From a virus, in the IMG/VR virus record IMGVR_UViG_3300022746_000058, positions 1 through 20,892 of that record: a stretch of 20,892 bases of DNA; one strand, written 5' to 3'. The position numbers and the translations under genes were made by a program. Below the pieces are notes generated by a model that saw only the letters and a list, made by a program, of their open reading frames with translations, was not told where the DNA came from and ran no database searches. Below, piece after piece: positions 14,261 through 20,892 of the stretch (its first letter is position 1; the number at the start of each line of letters is the position of its first letter).

Positions 14261-14853
14261 GTTTCCAAACAATCTTTGAGATTCAGCAGGCGATGACTGT
14301 GAACAACCGTCGAATGGTTGGTCAACAAGTCACTCGCTCTGGATACATCACTGTGGCTCAATATCTGACTGCTGTGCCTTGGGTTTTCACCGTGACTCCG
14401 CACAACTATCTGTACTATCCACAAGCCAGAGAAATTATCCAGACAATTGACAACAAAGATCGTCAGTTGCCTGAAACCATCACATTCGATAGCAACAATC
14501 TGTCTTGGTTCTTGGAGATGCAGGGTACGGCTACGGCTGCAACCTTGAATGGTACTCCAGCAGCCAATACACAGACTTTGAATCTGACTTCAAATGGCAC
14601 ATTCAAGGCTGGTGATTTCATCATGATTGGTGGCTACACCTACAAAATCACGGCTGATTCGGCTGGCTCTGTGGTGACAATTCACCGTCCTCTGATTGGA
14701 ACGCCAAGTTCTGGGACGACTGTCTACATGGGCACAGAATGCACGTTCACGGTTGTCGCAGAGCGTTGCCCAACGTATACTCTTACTCCAATGACGGATG
14801 GCGCATTCGTCAATTGGGATGATGCATTTGTCTTTCGGGAGTACATCACATGA
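14257..14853 (+). CDS. Distal tail / minor tail protein (lambda gpM position)
   Basis: The 198-residue beta-rich protein starts in an ATGA overlap with the tape measure stop, with GGGAG (14246-14250) 6 bases upstream. Position after the tape measure matches the distal tail protein that joins tube and tip hub. The middle (GTPAANTQTLNLTSNGTFKAGDFIMIGG) resembles a small beta-barrel module of the kind inserted in tail proteins to present a domain outward. No family signature is certain; the role rests on synteny. The stop overlaps the next start. Confidence 0.6.
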   Translation: MSFQTIFEIQQAMTVNNRRMVGQQVTRSGYITVAQYLTAVPWVFTVTPHNYLYYPQAREIIQTIDNKDRQLPETITFDSNNLSWFLEMQGTATAATLNGTPAANTQTLNLTSNGTFKAGDFIMIGGYTYKITADSAGSVVTIHRPLIGTPSSGTTVYMGTECTFTVVAERCPTYTLTPMTDGAFVNWDDAFVFREYIT

Positions 14854-15524
14854 CAGCAATGTCGGCCCTTAATGGGCCACAAATTAGACAGGCAGAATTT
14901 GTTCGTCTTACAGTCGGTAAGGCTGAGACTGTATATACATTCTGCAATGCCGCAGCGCCAATCACGGTTGATGGCATCTCATTCACTAACCTTGGCATTC
15001 TTTTGTCTGTTGGTGATGTCCAGCGTGACATGAGAGCAACCAGTGATGATATGACCATTTCCCTCACTGGCATCAACCCAGAAGCTGTGTCGATCATTTT
15101 GAGTAGCGACATCAAAGGATCATTGGTTGAAATCTGGCGTGGCTTCTTTGATGACAACAACCAAATCATCACAAGCCCGACAACTCAATTCTTCAAGCGT
15201 TATCAAGGCATCATCAACAGTGTTTCGATTTCGGAAGATTTCAACACTCAAGCTCGGACAAGGGTTGCAACTTGTTCAATTGCTTGCTCTTCAATGCGAA
15301 GAGTCCTTGAGAATCGTTTGTCAGGCGTAAAAACCAATCAAAGTAGCTGGCAATTTTTCTATCCCGGCGACATAAGCATGAATAGAGTGTCTACGATTGC
15401 CAATACCTACTTTGACTTTGGTAAGCCACCACAAACTGACACACAGGCAACTGACACGACGACTTCTTATGATGGGTCAATGGCTGCAACTGGCGAAAAC
15501 ATTCCCGGAACATATGGATATTAA
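14850..15524 (+). CDS. Tail hub-type minor tail protein (lambda gpL position)
   Basis: The 224-residue protein overlaps the preceding stop (ATGA) with GGGAG 8 bases upstream. It has a SLTGINPEAVSIILSSDIKGS segment followed by VEIWRGFFDDNNQIITSP, a pattern I recall from DUF2163-like/BR0599-like baseplate hub proteins in which a ligand strand leads to an IWRG turn, and then RTRVATCSIACSSMRRVLENR and WQFFYPGD. The two Cys residues in CSIACSS could be structural; lambda gpL carries an Fe-S cluster, but no matching four-Cys motif is seen here. Assigned to the tip by position and pattern. Confidence 0.6.
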   Translation: MTAMSALNGPQIRQAEFVRLTVGKAETVYTFCNAAAPITVDGISFTNLGILLSVGDVQRDMRATSDDMTISLTGINPEAVSIILSSDIKGSLVEIWRGFFDDNNQIITSPTTQFFKRYQGIINSVSISEDFNTQARTRVATCSIACSSMRRVLENRLSGVKTNQSSWQFFYPGDISMNRVSTIANTYFDFGKPPQTDTQATDTTTSYDGSMAATGENIPGTYGY

Positions 15525-15971
15525 ATGATAAGACTTGCAACAAGATATGACATTCCAAGACTTTTGGAGATTGTTGAGTCATATGCTTATGAGAACCCAA
15601 TTCAAGTTCTCGCGCAGCCACACAATCATTTTCCAAAGTATGTAGAAGAGCTTTTGTTCAGCATCATTGCAGGGCGTGGGTTCATCTACATTGATAACAA
15701 TATGCGAGGGGCCATCATTGCAATCAAACAAAGCAATATCTGGTCCCCAAAGGTTAAAGAACTCCATGAGCTTCTTTGGTGGGTAGAGCCAGAGCATCGT
15801 AATGGAACAGTTGGTGGAAGGCTGTGGAAGGCTTTTGATGAGCGTGCAACAAAGATGCTTGAGGTTGGTGACATTGATGTTGCCATTACAAGCATCTCTG
15901 CAAGCGGCCCATTGATTGATTACAGCAAACGTGGCTACAAGCCATTTGGCGCAAGTTTTGTGAAGGAATAA
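15525..15971 (+). CDS. GNAT-family N-acetyltransferase
   Basis: The 148-residue protein has the GNAT layout: an opening strand and helix (IRLATRYDIPRLLEIVESY), a central strand pair (GFIYIDNNMRGAIIAIK), motif A with the acetyl-CoA loop VEPEHRNGTVGGRLWKAF (87-104, pyrophosphate loop R92-N-G-T-V-G-G98) and a C-terminal YSKRGYKPFG (133-142), the usual closing strand. It sits between the hub and tip protein genes, with the stop 2 bases before the tip ATG, so it is made with the tail. Its substrate is unknown: it could modify a virion protein or a host target. Lambda has gpK, a peptidase, in this region instead. Confidence 0.82.
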   Translation: MIRLATRYDIPRLLEIVESYAYENPIQVLAQPHNHFPKYVEELLFSIIAGRGFIYIDNNMRGAIIAIKQSNIWSPKVKELHELLWWVEPEHRNGTVGGRLWKAFDERATKMLEVGDIDVAITSISASGPLIDYSKRGYKPFGASFVKE

Positions 15972-15973
15972 AA

Positions 15974-18900
15974 ATGGTCGGGTCAATCATTGTTGCGGAA
16001 ATTACTTCGACAGCAGTTGCTGCGTTTTCTGCTGCCCAAACCGCTGCTGCTTTTGCCATTAACTTTGCTGTTTCTCAGATCGTGACCCGTGTGTTTGGTC
16101 AGAATCAGCAAGGTCAACAAGACAATGGCGTTCGCCAGCAAGTTCCGCCATCGAATGTGAATGCAATTCCGGTTGTATATGGTGATGCGTATCTTGGCGG
16201 CACATTTGTTGATGCTGTTCTTTCGACAGACCAAAAGACCATGTACTATGTTATGGCTGTGTCTTGCATCAGCCCTAATGGTCAATTCTCTTTTGATACA
16301 ACCAAGTTCTATTATGGGGATCGACTAATCACGTTTGACACCACAGATTTGACAAAAGTTGTGAGCCTGAGCGATGAGGCGACACCGCCTAACGTGGACA
16401 CAAAGATCAGCGGCAATTTGTACATCAGTCTGTACAAGTCATCTGCGACTGGAACGATTACATCTCTGAACGGCGCTGCGGCTCCAAGTACAGTGATGGG
16501 TGGCTCTGACATTGCATCTGCACAGCGTTGGCCTTCTACTGGTCGCCAGATGAATGGATTGGCATTTGCAATCATCAAGCTGAACTACAGCCAAGATGCT
16601 GGCACAACAAGTCTCAGCCCAATCACATTCCATGCAAGCCATTATTTGAATGGCACTGGTGTTGCAAAGCCGGGTGATGTTTGGTATGACTACGTTACCA
16701 ACCCATACTACGGCGGTGCTGTAGATGCTGCATTTGTTGACTCTGCATCAGCAACTGCATTGAATACTTATTCTGATGGATTGATAACTTATACGCCATC
16801 TGGAGGCGGTTCTGCGACTGAAGCTCGTTATCGCATCAATGGTGTTTTGGATGCTGGTCAATCTGTGTTGAACAATATCGACAAGATCATGACTTGTTGC
16901 GATAGCTGGATGTCTTACAACGCCGCTGCTGGTCAATGGTCTGCTGTCATCAACAAATCTGAAACAGCAGTTTATTCTTTTGATGATGACAACATCATTG
17001 GCGAGATTCGTGTCAGTGCTACAGACATCACGCAATCTATCAATCAAGTCGAAGCCAAGTTTCCCAATAGTGCAAACAGGGATCAGCCTGATTATGTGAA
17101 TTTGGAAACACCTTCAATCCTGTTGTATCCAAATGAGCCTGTAAACAAATACAGTGTTAGCTATGACTTGGTGAATGACAGCGTTCGCGCTCAGTATCTT
17201 GCCAATCGGATTCTTGAGCAGTCACGCGAAGATTTGATTGTCAGCTTCAGCACAACTTACTACGGCATTCAGGTTGATGCTGGTGCTGTGGTTAGCGTGA
17301 CAAACTCTGACTATGGCTGGACAAACAAATTGTTCCGTGTTGTCAAAGTGAATGAGGCATCTTTGCCTGATGGTTCGCTTGGCGCTCGTCTTGAGATGAA
17401 TGAGTACAGTGCCGCTGTCTATGATGACTTTGACATCACGCAGTACACACCTGTTCCAAATAGCAACATTCCAAGCGCCATCTATTTCAGCGCACTGACT
17501 GCCCCTACGGTTGTTGCAAACAACTATAACGTCACGCCCCCCACATTCACAGTTCGTGTAACTGTGCCGACAACAGGTCGTGTGACTTATGGCACGTTGT
17601 ACTACACCACATCATCTTCACCTCTTGATTTTGATTGGAAAGTTCTGGCTACTGCCAATGCGCCAGCAGGTACAGCGGCGGTCAATGGTTCAACATACGA
17701 CTTTGCCAATTTGACATTGGCTGGCGGCACATATTATTTTGCGTATGTGGTTGGTAATGAACTTGGTCAATCCACAAGGTCTTCAAGCAGCACAGCGTTT
17801 GTATGGTCTCCAGTCAACAGTGAGTCTGGTAATGTGGCTTTCCTTCAAGGCGAGATTGATGGCCTGACTATTGATGTTGCTGATAAGGTGAGCAAGACAT
17901 CAACAAGCGTTTTGACCGGCACGATTGTTCCAACTACATCTGGTGGAATTAAAACAGGAACAATCACATGGAACTCATCTGGCGTTCTGACTGGCGGCTC
18001 TGGTGTCGCCATTACATCTAACGGTATTGTTGGCGCTCAGTCTGGAGTTGCAAAATTCACCATTGATACGGCTGGCAATGCATTGTTTATGGGCGACATT
18101 AACACCGATGGCGATGCATATTTTGAAGGTCGCAATCCAGCATCATTCTCTGTTTTGATTGGCTCCACTTCATACAGCATTGATTATTCTTCTCTTTCTA
18201 ATGGCATTTCCGCTGCTTCTGGAAAAGTTCGTGGTGGGGTTGTAGGTTATTCTGCATCGCTTACAAGTTCATACAACGTGGGTGTACTTGGCGTTGGTCG
18301 AAATGGGGTCGCTTGTCCCGGCATTGGCGTTGTTGGAGAAGGTGATTCAATTGGTGGTTACTTCAGCACCACAAGTTCAACAGGCTCGGCTCTTGAATGT
18401 AATAACACTGGCGGCGGTTTTGCTTTAAGGATTGATTCTGGAACATTCAGTTGGGGTGGCTATACCGTTGCTTCCCCAACTGGATCAACAACGACTTTCT
18501 TGCGAAATGATGGTACATGGGCCATTCCATCTGGAAGTGGTGGAGGTACGGTTACCAGCGTAAGCGGCACAGGCAACGTCTATGGCTTGACGCTAAGTGG
18601 CACAGTCACAACCAGTGGAAGTTTGACGCTTGGCGGCTCATTCAATACTGCAAGCATTCCGCTGTCAGCCGTTAACCTTTCTGGCTCAAATATCACGGCT
18701 CGTTTGATTGGTACTTCTGGAAATACCAGTGGTGTCACAGATGTGACTTTTAGTGGAACATTAACAGGCGGCGCATCGGGAACCATCTCATGGACGATGG
18801 GCACAAATACTGCTGCCATCAACATCAACGTCACTTCCGATTCAAGGCTCAAGAAAGACATCGTTGATTTATCTTATGGTCTGGATTTCGTCAAGAAACT

Positions 18901-19144
18901 TCGTCCAGTCCAATTCAAATGGAATCATGAATTGTTTGCTCACTATGGCGACAAACAAGCCTATGGTTTCTTGGCAAACGAGGTTGAGGAAATCGTGGGA
19001 ACAGATACTACGATGGTCACAACCATTGAGCAAGGTCCGCTGGAAGGGTACAAATCTTTCAGCAATGACGGTATCGTTGCGGCTTTGGTGAAGTCCATTC
19101 AGCAGCTTGAAGAAAGAATTGCTGCATTGGAAAACAAGGTATAA
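15974..19144 (+). CDS. Tip attachment protein (J-like) fused to a fibre stalk and S74 intramolecular chaperone
   Basis: The 1056-residue product is the likely central receptor-binding tip. The N-terminus (1-45) is hydrophobic, with Ala-rich helices, common in this J subclass. A J-type hub core runs to about 490, with RYRINGVLDAGQSVLNNIDK (about 282-301) and SVSYDLVNDSVRAQYLANRI as landmarks. A fibronectin-like region (about 505-612) follows. Residues about 615-950 are Gly/Ser/Thr-rich stalk with LRNDGTW near 845. The C-terminal 102 residues (955-1056) are a peptidase S74 domain starting SDSRLKKDI, the known self-cleavage motif; it folds the fibre trimer and is released. A final coiled coil SIQQLEERIAALENKV closes it. 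AAGGAA (15963-15968) is 6 bases before the ATG. Confidence 0.87.
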   Translation: MVGSIIVAEITSTAVAAFSAAQTAAAFAINFAVSQIVTRVFGQNQQGQQDNGVRQQVPPSNVNAIPVVYGDAYLGGTFVDAVLSTDQKTMYYVMAVSCISPNGQFSFDTTKFYYGDRLITFDTTDLTKVVSLSDEATPPNVDTKISGNLYISLYKSSATGTITSLNGAAAPSTVMGGSDIASAQRWPSTGRQMNGLAFAIIKLNYSQDAGTTSLSPITFHASHYLNGTGVAKPGDVWYDYVTNPYYGGAVDAAFVDSASATALNTYSDGLITYTPSGGGSATEARYRINGVLDAGQSVLNNIDKIMTCCDSWMSYNAAAGQWSAVINKSETAVYSFDDDNIIGEIRVSATDITQSINQVEAKFPNSANRDQPDYVNLETPSILLYPNEPVNKYSVSYDLVNDSVRAQYLANRILEQSREDLIVSFSTTYYGIQVDAGAVVSVTNSDYGWTNKLFRVVKVNEASLPDGSLGARLEMNEYSAAVYDDFDITQYTPVPNSNIPSAIYFSALTAPTVVANNYNVTPPTFTVRVTVPTTGRVTYGTLYYTTSSSPLDFDWKVLATANAPAGTAAVNGSTYDFANLTLAGGTYYFAYVVGNELGQSTRSSSSTAFVWSPVNSESGNVAFLQGEIDGLTIDVADKVSKTSTSVLTGTIVPTTSGGIKTGTITWNSSGVLTGGSGVAITSNGIVGAQSGVAKFTIDTAGNALFMGDINTDGDAYFEGRNPASFSVLIGSTSYSIDYSSLSNGISAASGKVRGGVVGYSASLTSSYNVGVLGVGRNGVACPGIGVVGEGDSIGGYFSTTSSTGSALECNNTGGGFALRIDSGTFSWGGYTVASPTGSTTTFLRNDGTWAIPSGSGGGTVTSVSGTGNVYGLTLSGTVTTSGSLTLGGSFNTASIPLSAVNLSGSNITARLIGTSGNTSGVTDVTFSGTLTGGASGTISWTMGTNTAAININVTSDSRLKKDIVDLSYGLDFVKKLRPVQFKWNHELFAHYGDKQAYGFLANEVEEIVGTDTTMVTTIEQGPLEGYKSFSNDGIVAALVKSIQQLEERIAALENKV
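18836..18862 (+). other. Predicted S74 self-cleavage site (SDSRLKKDI)
   Basis: The codons encode residues 955-963. In endosialidase-type chaperones cleavage occurs at the serine that opens this S-D-x-R-L-K motif (family knowledge), which would leave a mature tip protein of 954 residues and a 102-residue released chaperone. Confidence 0.65.
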
Positions 19145-19213
19145 AATCGCTAAAACAAGACAGCATTCGCCCGTGGGAATCACGGATGTTCTAACTGTGT
19201 GCAGGGAACTGAC

Positions 19214-19696
19214 ATGGCGGTCTTTAATCGCAATACTTTGGCCCAGGTTTCGGGCTTTGACAATCCTATTCTTGCTGGCGAACTTGTTTGGGACCAGCAG
19301 ACCTATTGGAATCTGTCTTTCACATCAAATGGCCTTCCAGTCGATTTGACTGGAGCAACCATTGATGCTCAAATCGTTCGCCGCGAACTGTCAAACATTG
19401 TGGATACCCGCAACGGGTTGACGTTTGACATCGCTGATTACAGCCCCACTCCTACAGCAATTCCTCTGACTGTCAGCAATATCAATACGGCCTTGGGTAC
19501 TTGCACCCTTGTGATTGATGCTGGCGCTTGGTCTTTGATGTCTACAGACCCCGAACTGGAAATCAACGCACAAAATCCTGTTGGATATTCTGGTCGCGTC
19601 AAAGTATCTTTCCCTGCGGTTGGCTCTGTCCCGGCAGATGACATGATTATTTTCCTGTTGTTCATCGTCCGTTCTGACGGCGTGATTGTTCTGTAA
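19214..19696 (+). CDS. Small beta-sandwich tail protein, possible fibre adaptor (BppU N-domain-like)
   Basis: This 160-residue protein is read from ATG 19214 because AGGGA (19203-19207) lies 6 bases before it; the frame also extends to a GTG at 19199. The opening has WDQQTYWNLSFTSNGLPVDLTG followed by ATIDAQIVRRELS, the pattern of small N-terminal domains of baseplate upper proteins: a strand, a DLTG turn and a strand with alternating residues. The rest is beta-rich and ends IIFLLFIVRSDGVIVL. It lies between the tip gene and the collagen-like fibre, so it may anchor the fibre to the tail. Identification is by pattern memory only. Confidence 0.6.
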   Translation: MAVFNRNTLAQVSGFDNPILAGELVWDQQTYWNLSFTSNGLPVDLTGATIDAQIVRRELSNIVDTRNGLTFDIADYSPTPTAIPLTVSNINTALGTCTLVIDAGAWSLMSTDPELEINAQNPVGYSGRVKVSFPAVGSVPADDMIIFLLFIVRSDGVIVL

Positions 19697-19705
19697 GGAT
19701 TGGCT

Positions 19706-20892
19706 ATGAGCAACTTGAAGGTTACGGTTCTTGATGGCAACAACGTCAGTCTTGAGGTTGTTCCACAGCCTCGCGTTGAAGCACGCATTGATCGTGGTGT
19801 AGCTGGTCCAACTGGCCCTATGGGGCCAACTGGTAGCGGTCCTACAGGCCCACAAGGAAATGCTGGACCTACTGGTCCTACGGGCGCTATGGGGCCAACA
19901 GGCACAGGTCCAACTGGTCCGCAGGGAAATGCTGGGCCTACGGGTCCAACTGGCTCAATGGGGGCAACTGGGCCAACAGGACAGGCTGGAACTACTGGCG
20001 ATGTTGGCCCAACAGGTCCACAAGGTGTCCAAGGTATTCAAGGGGTTCAGGGCATTCAAGGCCCAACAGGACCTCAAGGTGAACAGGGCATTCAAGGCAT
20101 TGCTGGACCCACTGGACCAACTGGTGCTAATGGTGCTAATGGAGCCACAGGCCCAACAGGCCCTACAGGCGCACAAGGCATCCAAGGTGTCGCAGGCCCG
20201 ACAGGCGCACAAGGTATTCAAGGCAATATTGGACCAACTGGTCCGACAGGCGCTGATTCGACTGTTGCTGGCCCTACTGGGCCGACAGGCGCTCAAGGCA
20301 TTCAAGGTATCCAAGGTAATGTCGGTCCAACTGGTCCACAGGGCATTCAGGGCGATCAAGGCGTTCAAGGTATTGCTGGCCCTACTGGCCCTCAAGGTAT
20401 TCAAGGAGACACTGGTCCCACTGGACCTACAGGCGCTCAAGGCGATCAAGGTGCAGTCGGCCCAACAGGACCTACGGGAGCGCAAGGCGCACAAGGTACA
20501 TCCATTAACCTTAAAGGTGAAGTTGCTACTGTTGGCGATCTCCCTATGGTTGGCAACCTTCCCAATGATGCATACATCGTTACCTCTGAAGGTAATCTGT
20601 ATGTATGGAACGGTACATCATGGTTTGATGCTGGTCAGATTGTTGGTCCTCAAGGCCCAACTGGCGCTCAAGGGCCAACTGGCCCAACGGGCGCTCAAGG
20701 CATTCAAGGCATCCAAGGTGATGTTGGGCCGACTGGCCCTACAGGCGCACAAGGCGATGTCGGCCCTACCGGTCCTCAAGGTATTCAAGGCATTCAAGGG
20801 GTACAAGGCGATGTTGGTCCAACGGGTCCTACTGGAGCGCAAGGCATCCAAGGTGAGGTTGGTCCTACTGGCCCCCAAGGCATTCAGGGTGT
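19706..20892 (+). CDS. Collagen-like tail fibre protein (3' end beyond the window)
   Basis: ATG 19706 follows AAGGA (19695-19699) by 6 bases; the frame stays open to the window edge for 395 codons plus two bases. A short N-terminal domain ([20 protein letters not shown] to about residue 32) probably attaches to the tail. Gly-X-Y triplets follow, mainly GPT, GPQ, GIQ and GAQ, which should form a triple helix. The collagen run is broken at about 20489-20640 by a 50-residue insert ([14 protein letters not shown], then [17 protein letters not shown]), which looks like a small knob or trimerisation or sugar-binding module, then resumes. It is likely a long side or tip fibre used in host recognition. 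The C-terminal end and any adhesin tip are not seen. Confidence 0.88.
   Translation, partial: MSNLKVTVLDGNNVSLEVVPQPRVEARIDRGVAGPTGPMGPTGSGPTGPQGNAGPTGPTGAMGPTGTGPTGPQGNAGPTGPTGSMGATGPTGQAGTTGDVGPTGPQGVQGIQGVQGIQGPTGPQGEQGIQGIAGPTGPTGANGANGATGPTGPTGAQGIQGVAGPTGAQGIQGNIGPTGPTGADSTVAGPTGPTGAQGIQGIQGNVGPTGPQGIQGDQGVQGIAGPTGPQGIQGDTGPTGPTGAQGDQGAVGPTGPTGAQGAQGTSINLKGEVATVGDLPMVGNLPNDAYIVTSEGNLYVWNGTSWFDAGQIVGPQGPTGAQGPTGPTGAQGIQGIQGDVGPTGPTGAQGDVGPTGPQGIQGIQGVQGDVGPTGPTGAQGIQGEVGPTGPQGIQG
19802..20892 (+). repeat. Imperfect 9-base Gly-X-Y repeat tract (with one non-repeat insert)
   Basis: Runs of near-identical units, such as GGCCCAACAGGCCCTACAGG and GGCATTCAAGGTATCCAAGG, recur through the fibre gene. 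They are interrupted by unique sequence at about 20489-20640 and continue past the window edge. Such tracts recombine and change length easily, so allele length may vary between relatives. Confidence 0.8.

Noticed and set aside
19171-19185. CCGTG/CACGG hairpin after the tip gene as a terminator
   Set aside because: It is only 5 bp with no T tract; it could arise by chance.
19955-20878. Antisense open frames opposite the collagen-like fibre gene
   Set aside because: They are the complement of Gly-X-Y repeats and have a repetitive, biased composition.
1-20892. tRNA genes, CRISPR arrays, insertion sequences, attachment sites
   Set aside because: None was recognised by eye on either strand; the only repeats are the fibre-gene triplets.

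Overview
The window is a block of a tailed bacteriophage or prophage genome, almost entirely coding and all on the + strand. The layout is that of an HK97/lambda-like siphovirus: terminase, portal, protease, HK97-fold capsid, a connector set, a tail tube protein, a frameshifted tail assembly chaperone, a long lambda H-like tape measure and a lambda J-like tip protein. A Gram-negative host is likely because the tape measure and tip protein are of lambda type. The exact host, and whether the phage is temperate, cannot be told: no integrase, repressor or lysis gene is present.

Region 1 (1-832) holds the end of an unidentified gene and a C5-cytosine DNA methyltransferase gene. A second ORF of nearly the same length (93-827) lies inside the methyltransferase gene in the +1 frame. 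It has its own Shine-Dalgarno sequence, an ATGA overlap with the upstream gene and a recognisable phage protein motif pattern, so this looks like a genuine dual-coding locus.

Region 2 (854-9109) is DNA packaging and the head: P27-type small terminase, large terminase, HK97 portal, a possible small ORF, prohead protease, and then two consecutive HK97-fold capsid protein genes that are clear paralogues. The first carries an N-terminal scaffold-like domain and the second lacks it. A strong intrinsic terminator lies between them, which suggests that the second is made in smaller amounts, perhaps as a minor or vertex capsomer. Connector, head-closure and tail-terminator genes follow.

Region 3 (9148-14260) is the tail tube and shaft. 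The major tail protein gene is followed by a terminator-like hairpin, then an A-rich insertion with an HNH endonuclease and a 76-codon orphan. Next is a tail assembly chaperone with a textbook -1 slippery heptamer (A AAA AAC) directly before its stop codon, giving a G/GT-like fusion. An HK97 gp10-like gene sits unusually after the chaperone, followed by the 820-aa tape measure.

Region 4 (14257-20892) is the tail tip and host-recognition module: two distal tail/hub proteins, a GNAT acetyltransferase, a 1056-aa J-like tip protein ending in a self-cleaving S74 intramolecular chaperone, a small beta-rich protein that may be an adaptor, and a collagen-like Gly-X-Y fibre with a small non-collagen insert that runs off the window end.

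Most genes are spaced by less than 40 bases or overlap, so the block probably works as one late operon tuned by terminators, hairpins and translational coupling. No promoter, tRNA or CRISPR array was recognised.
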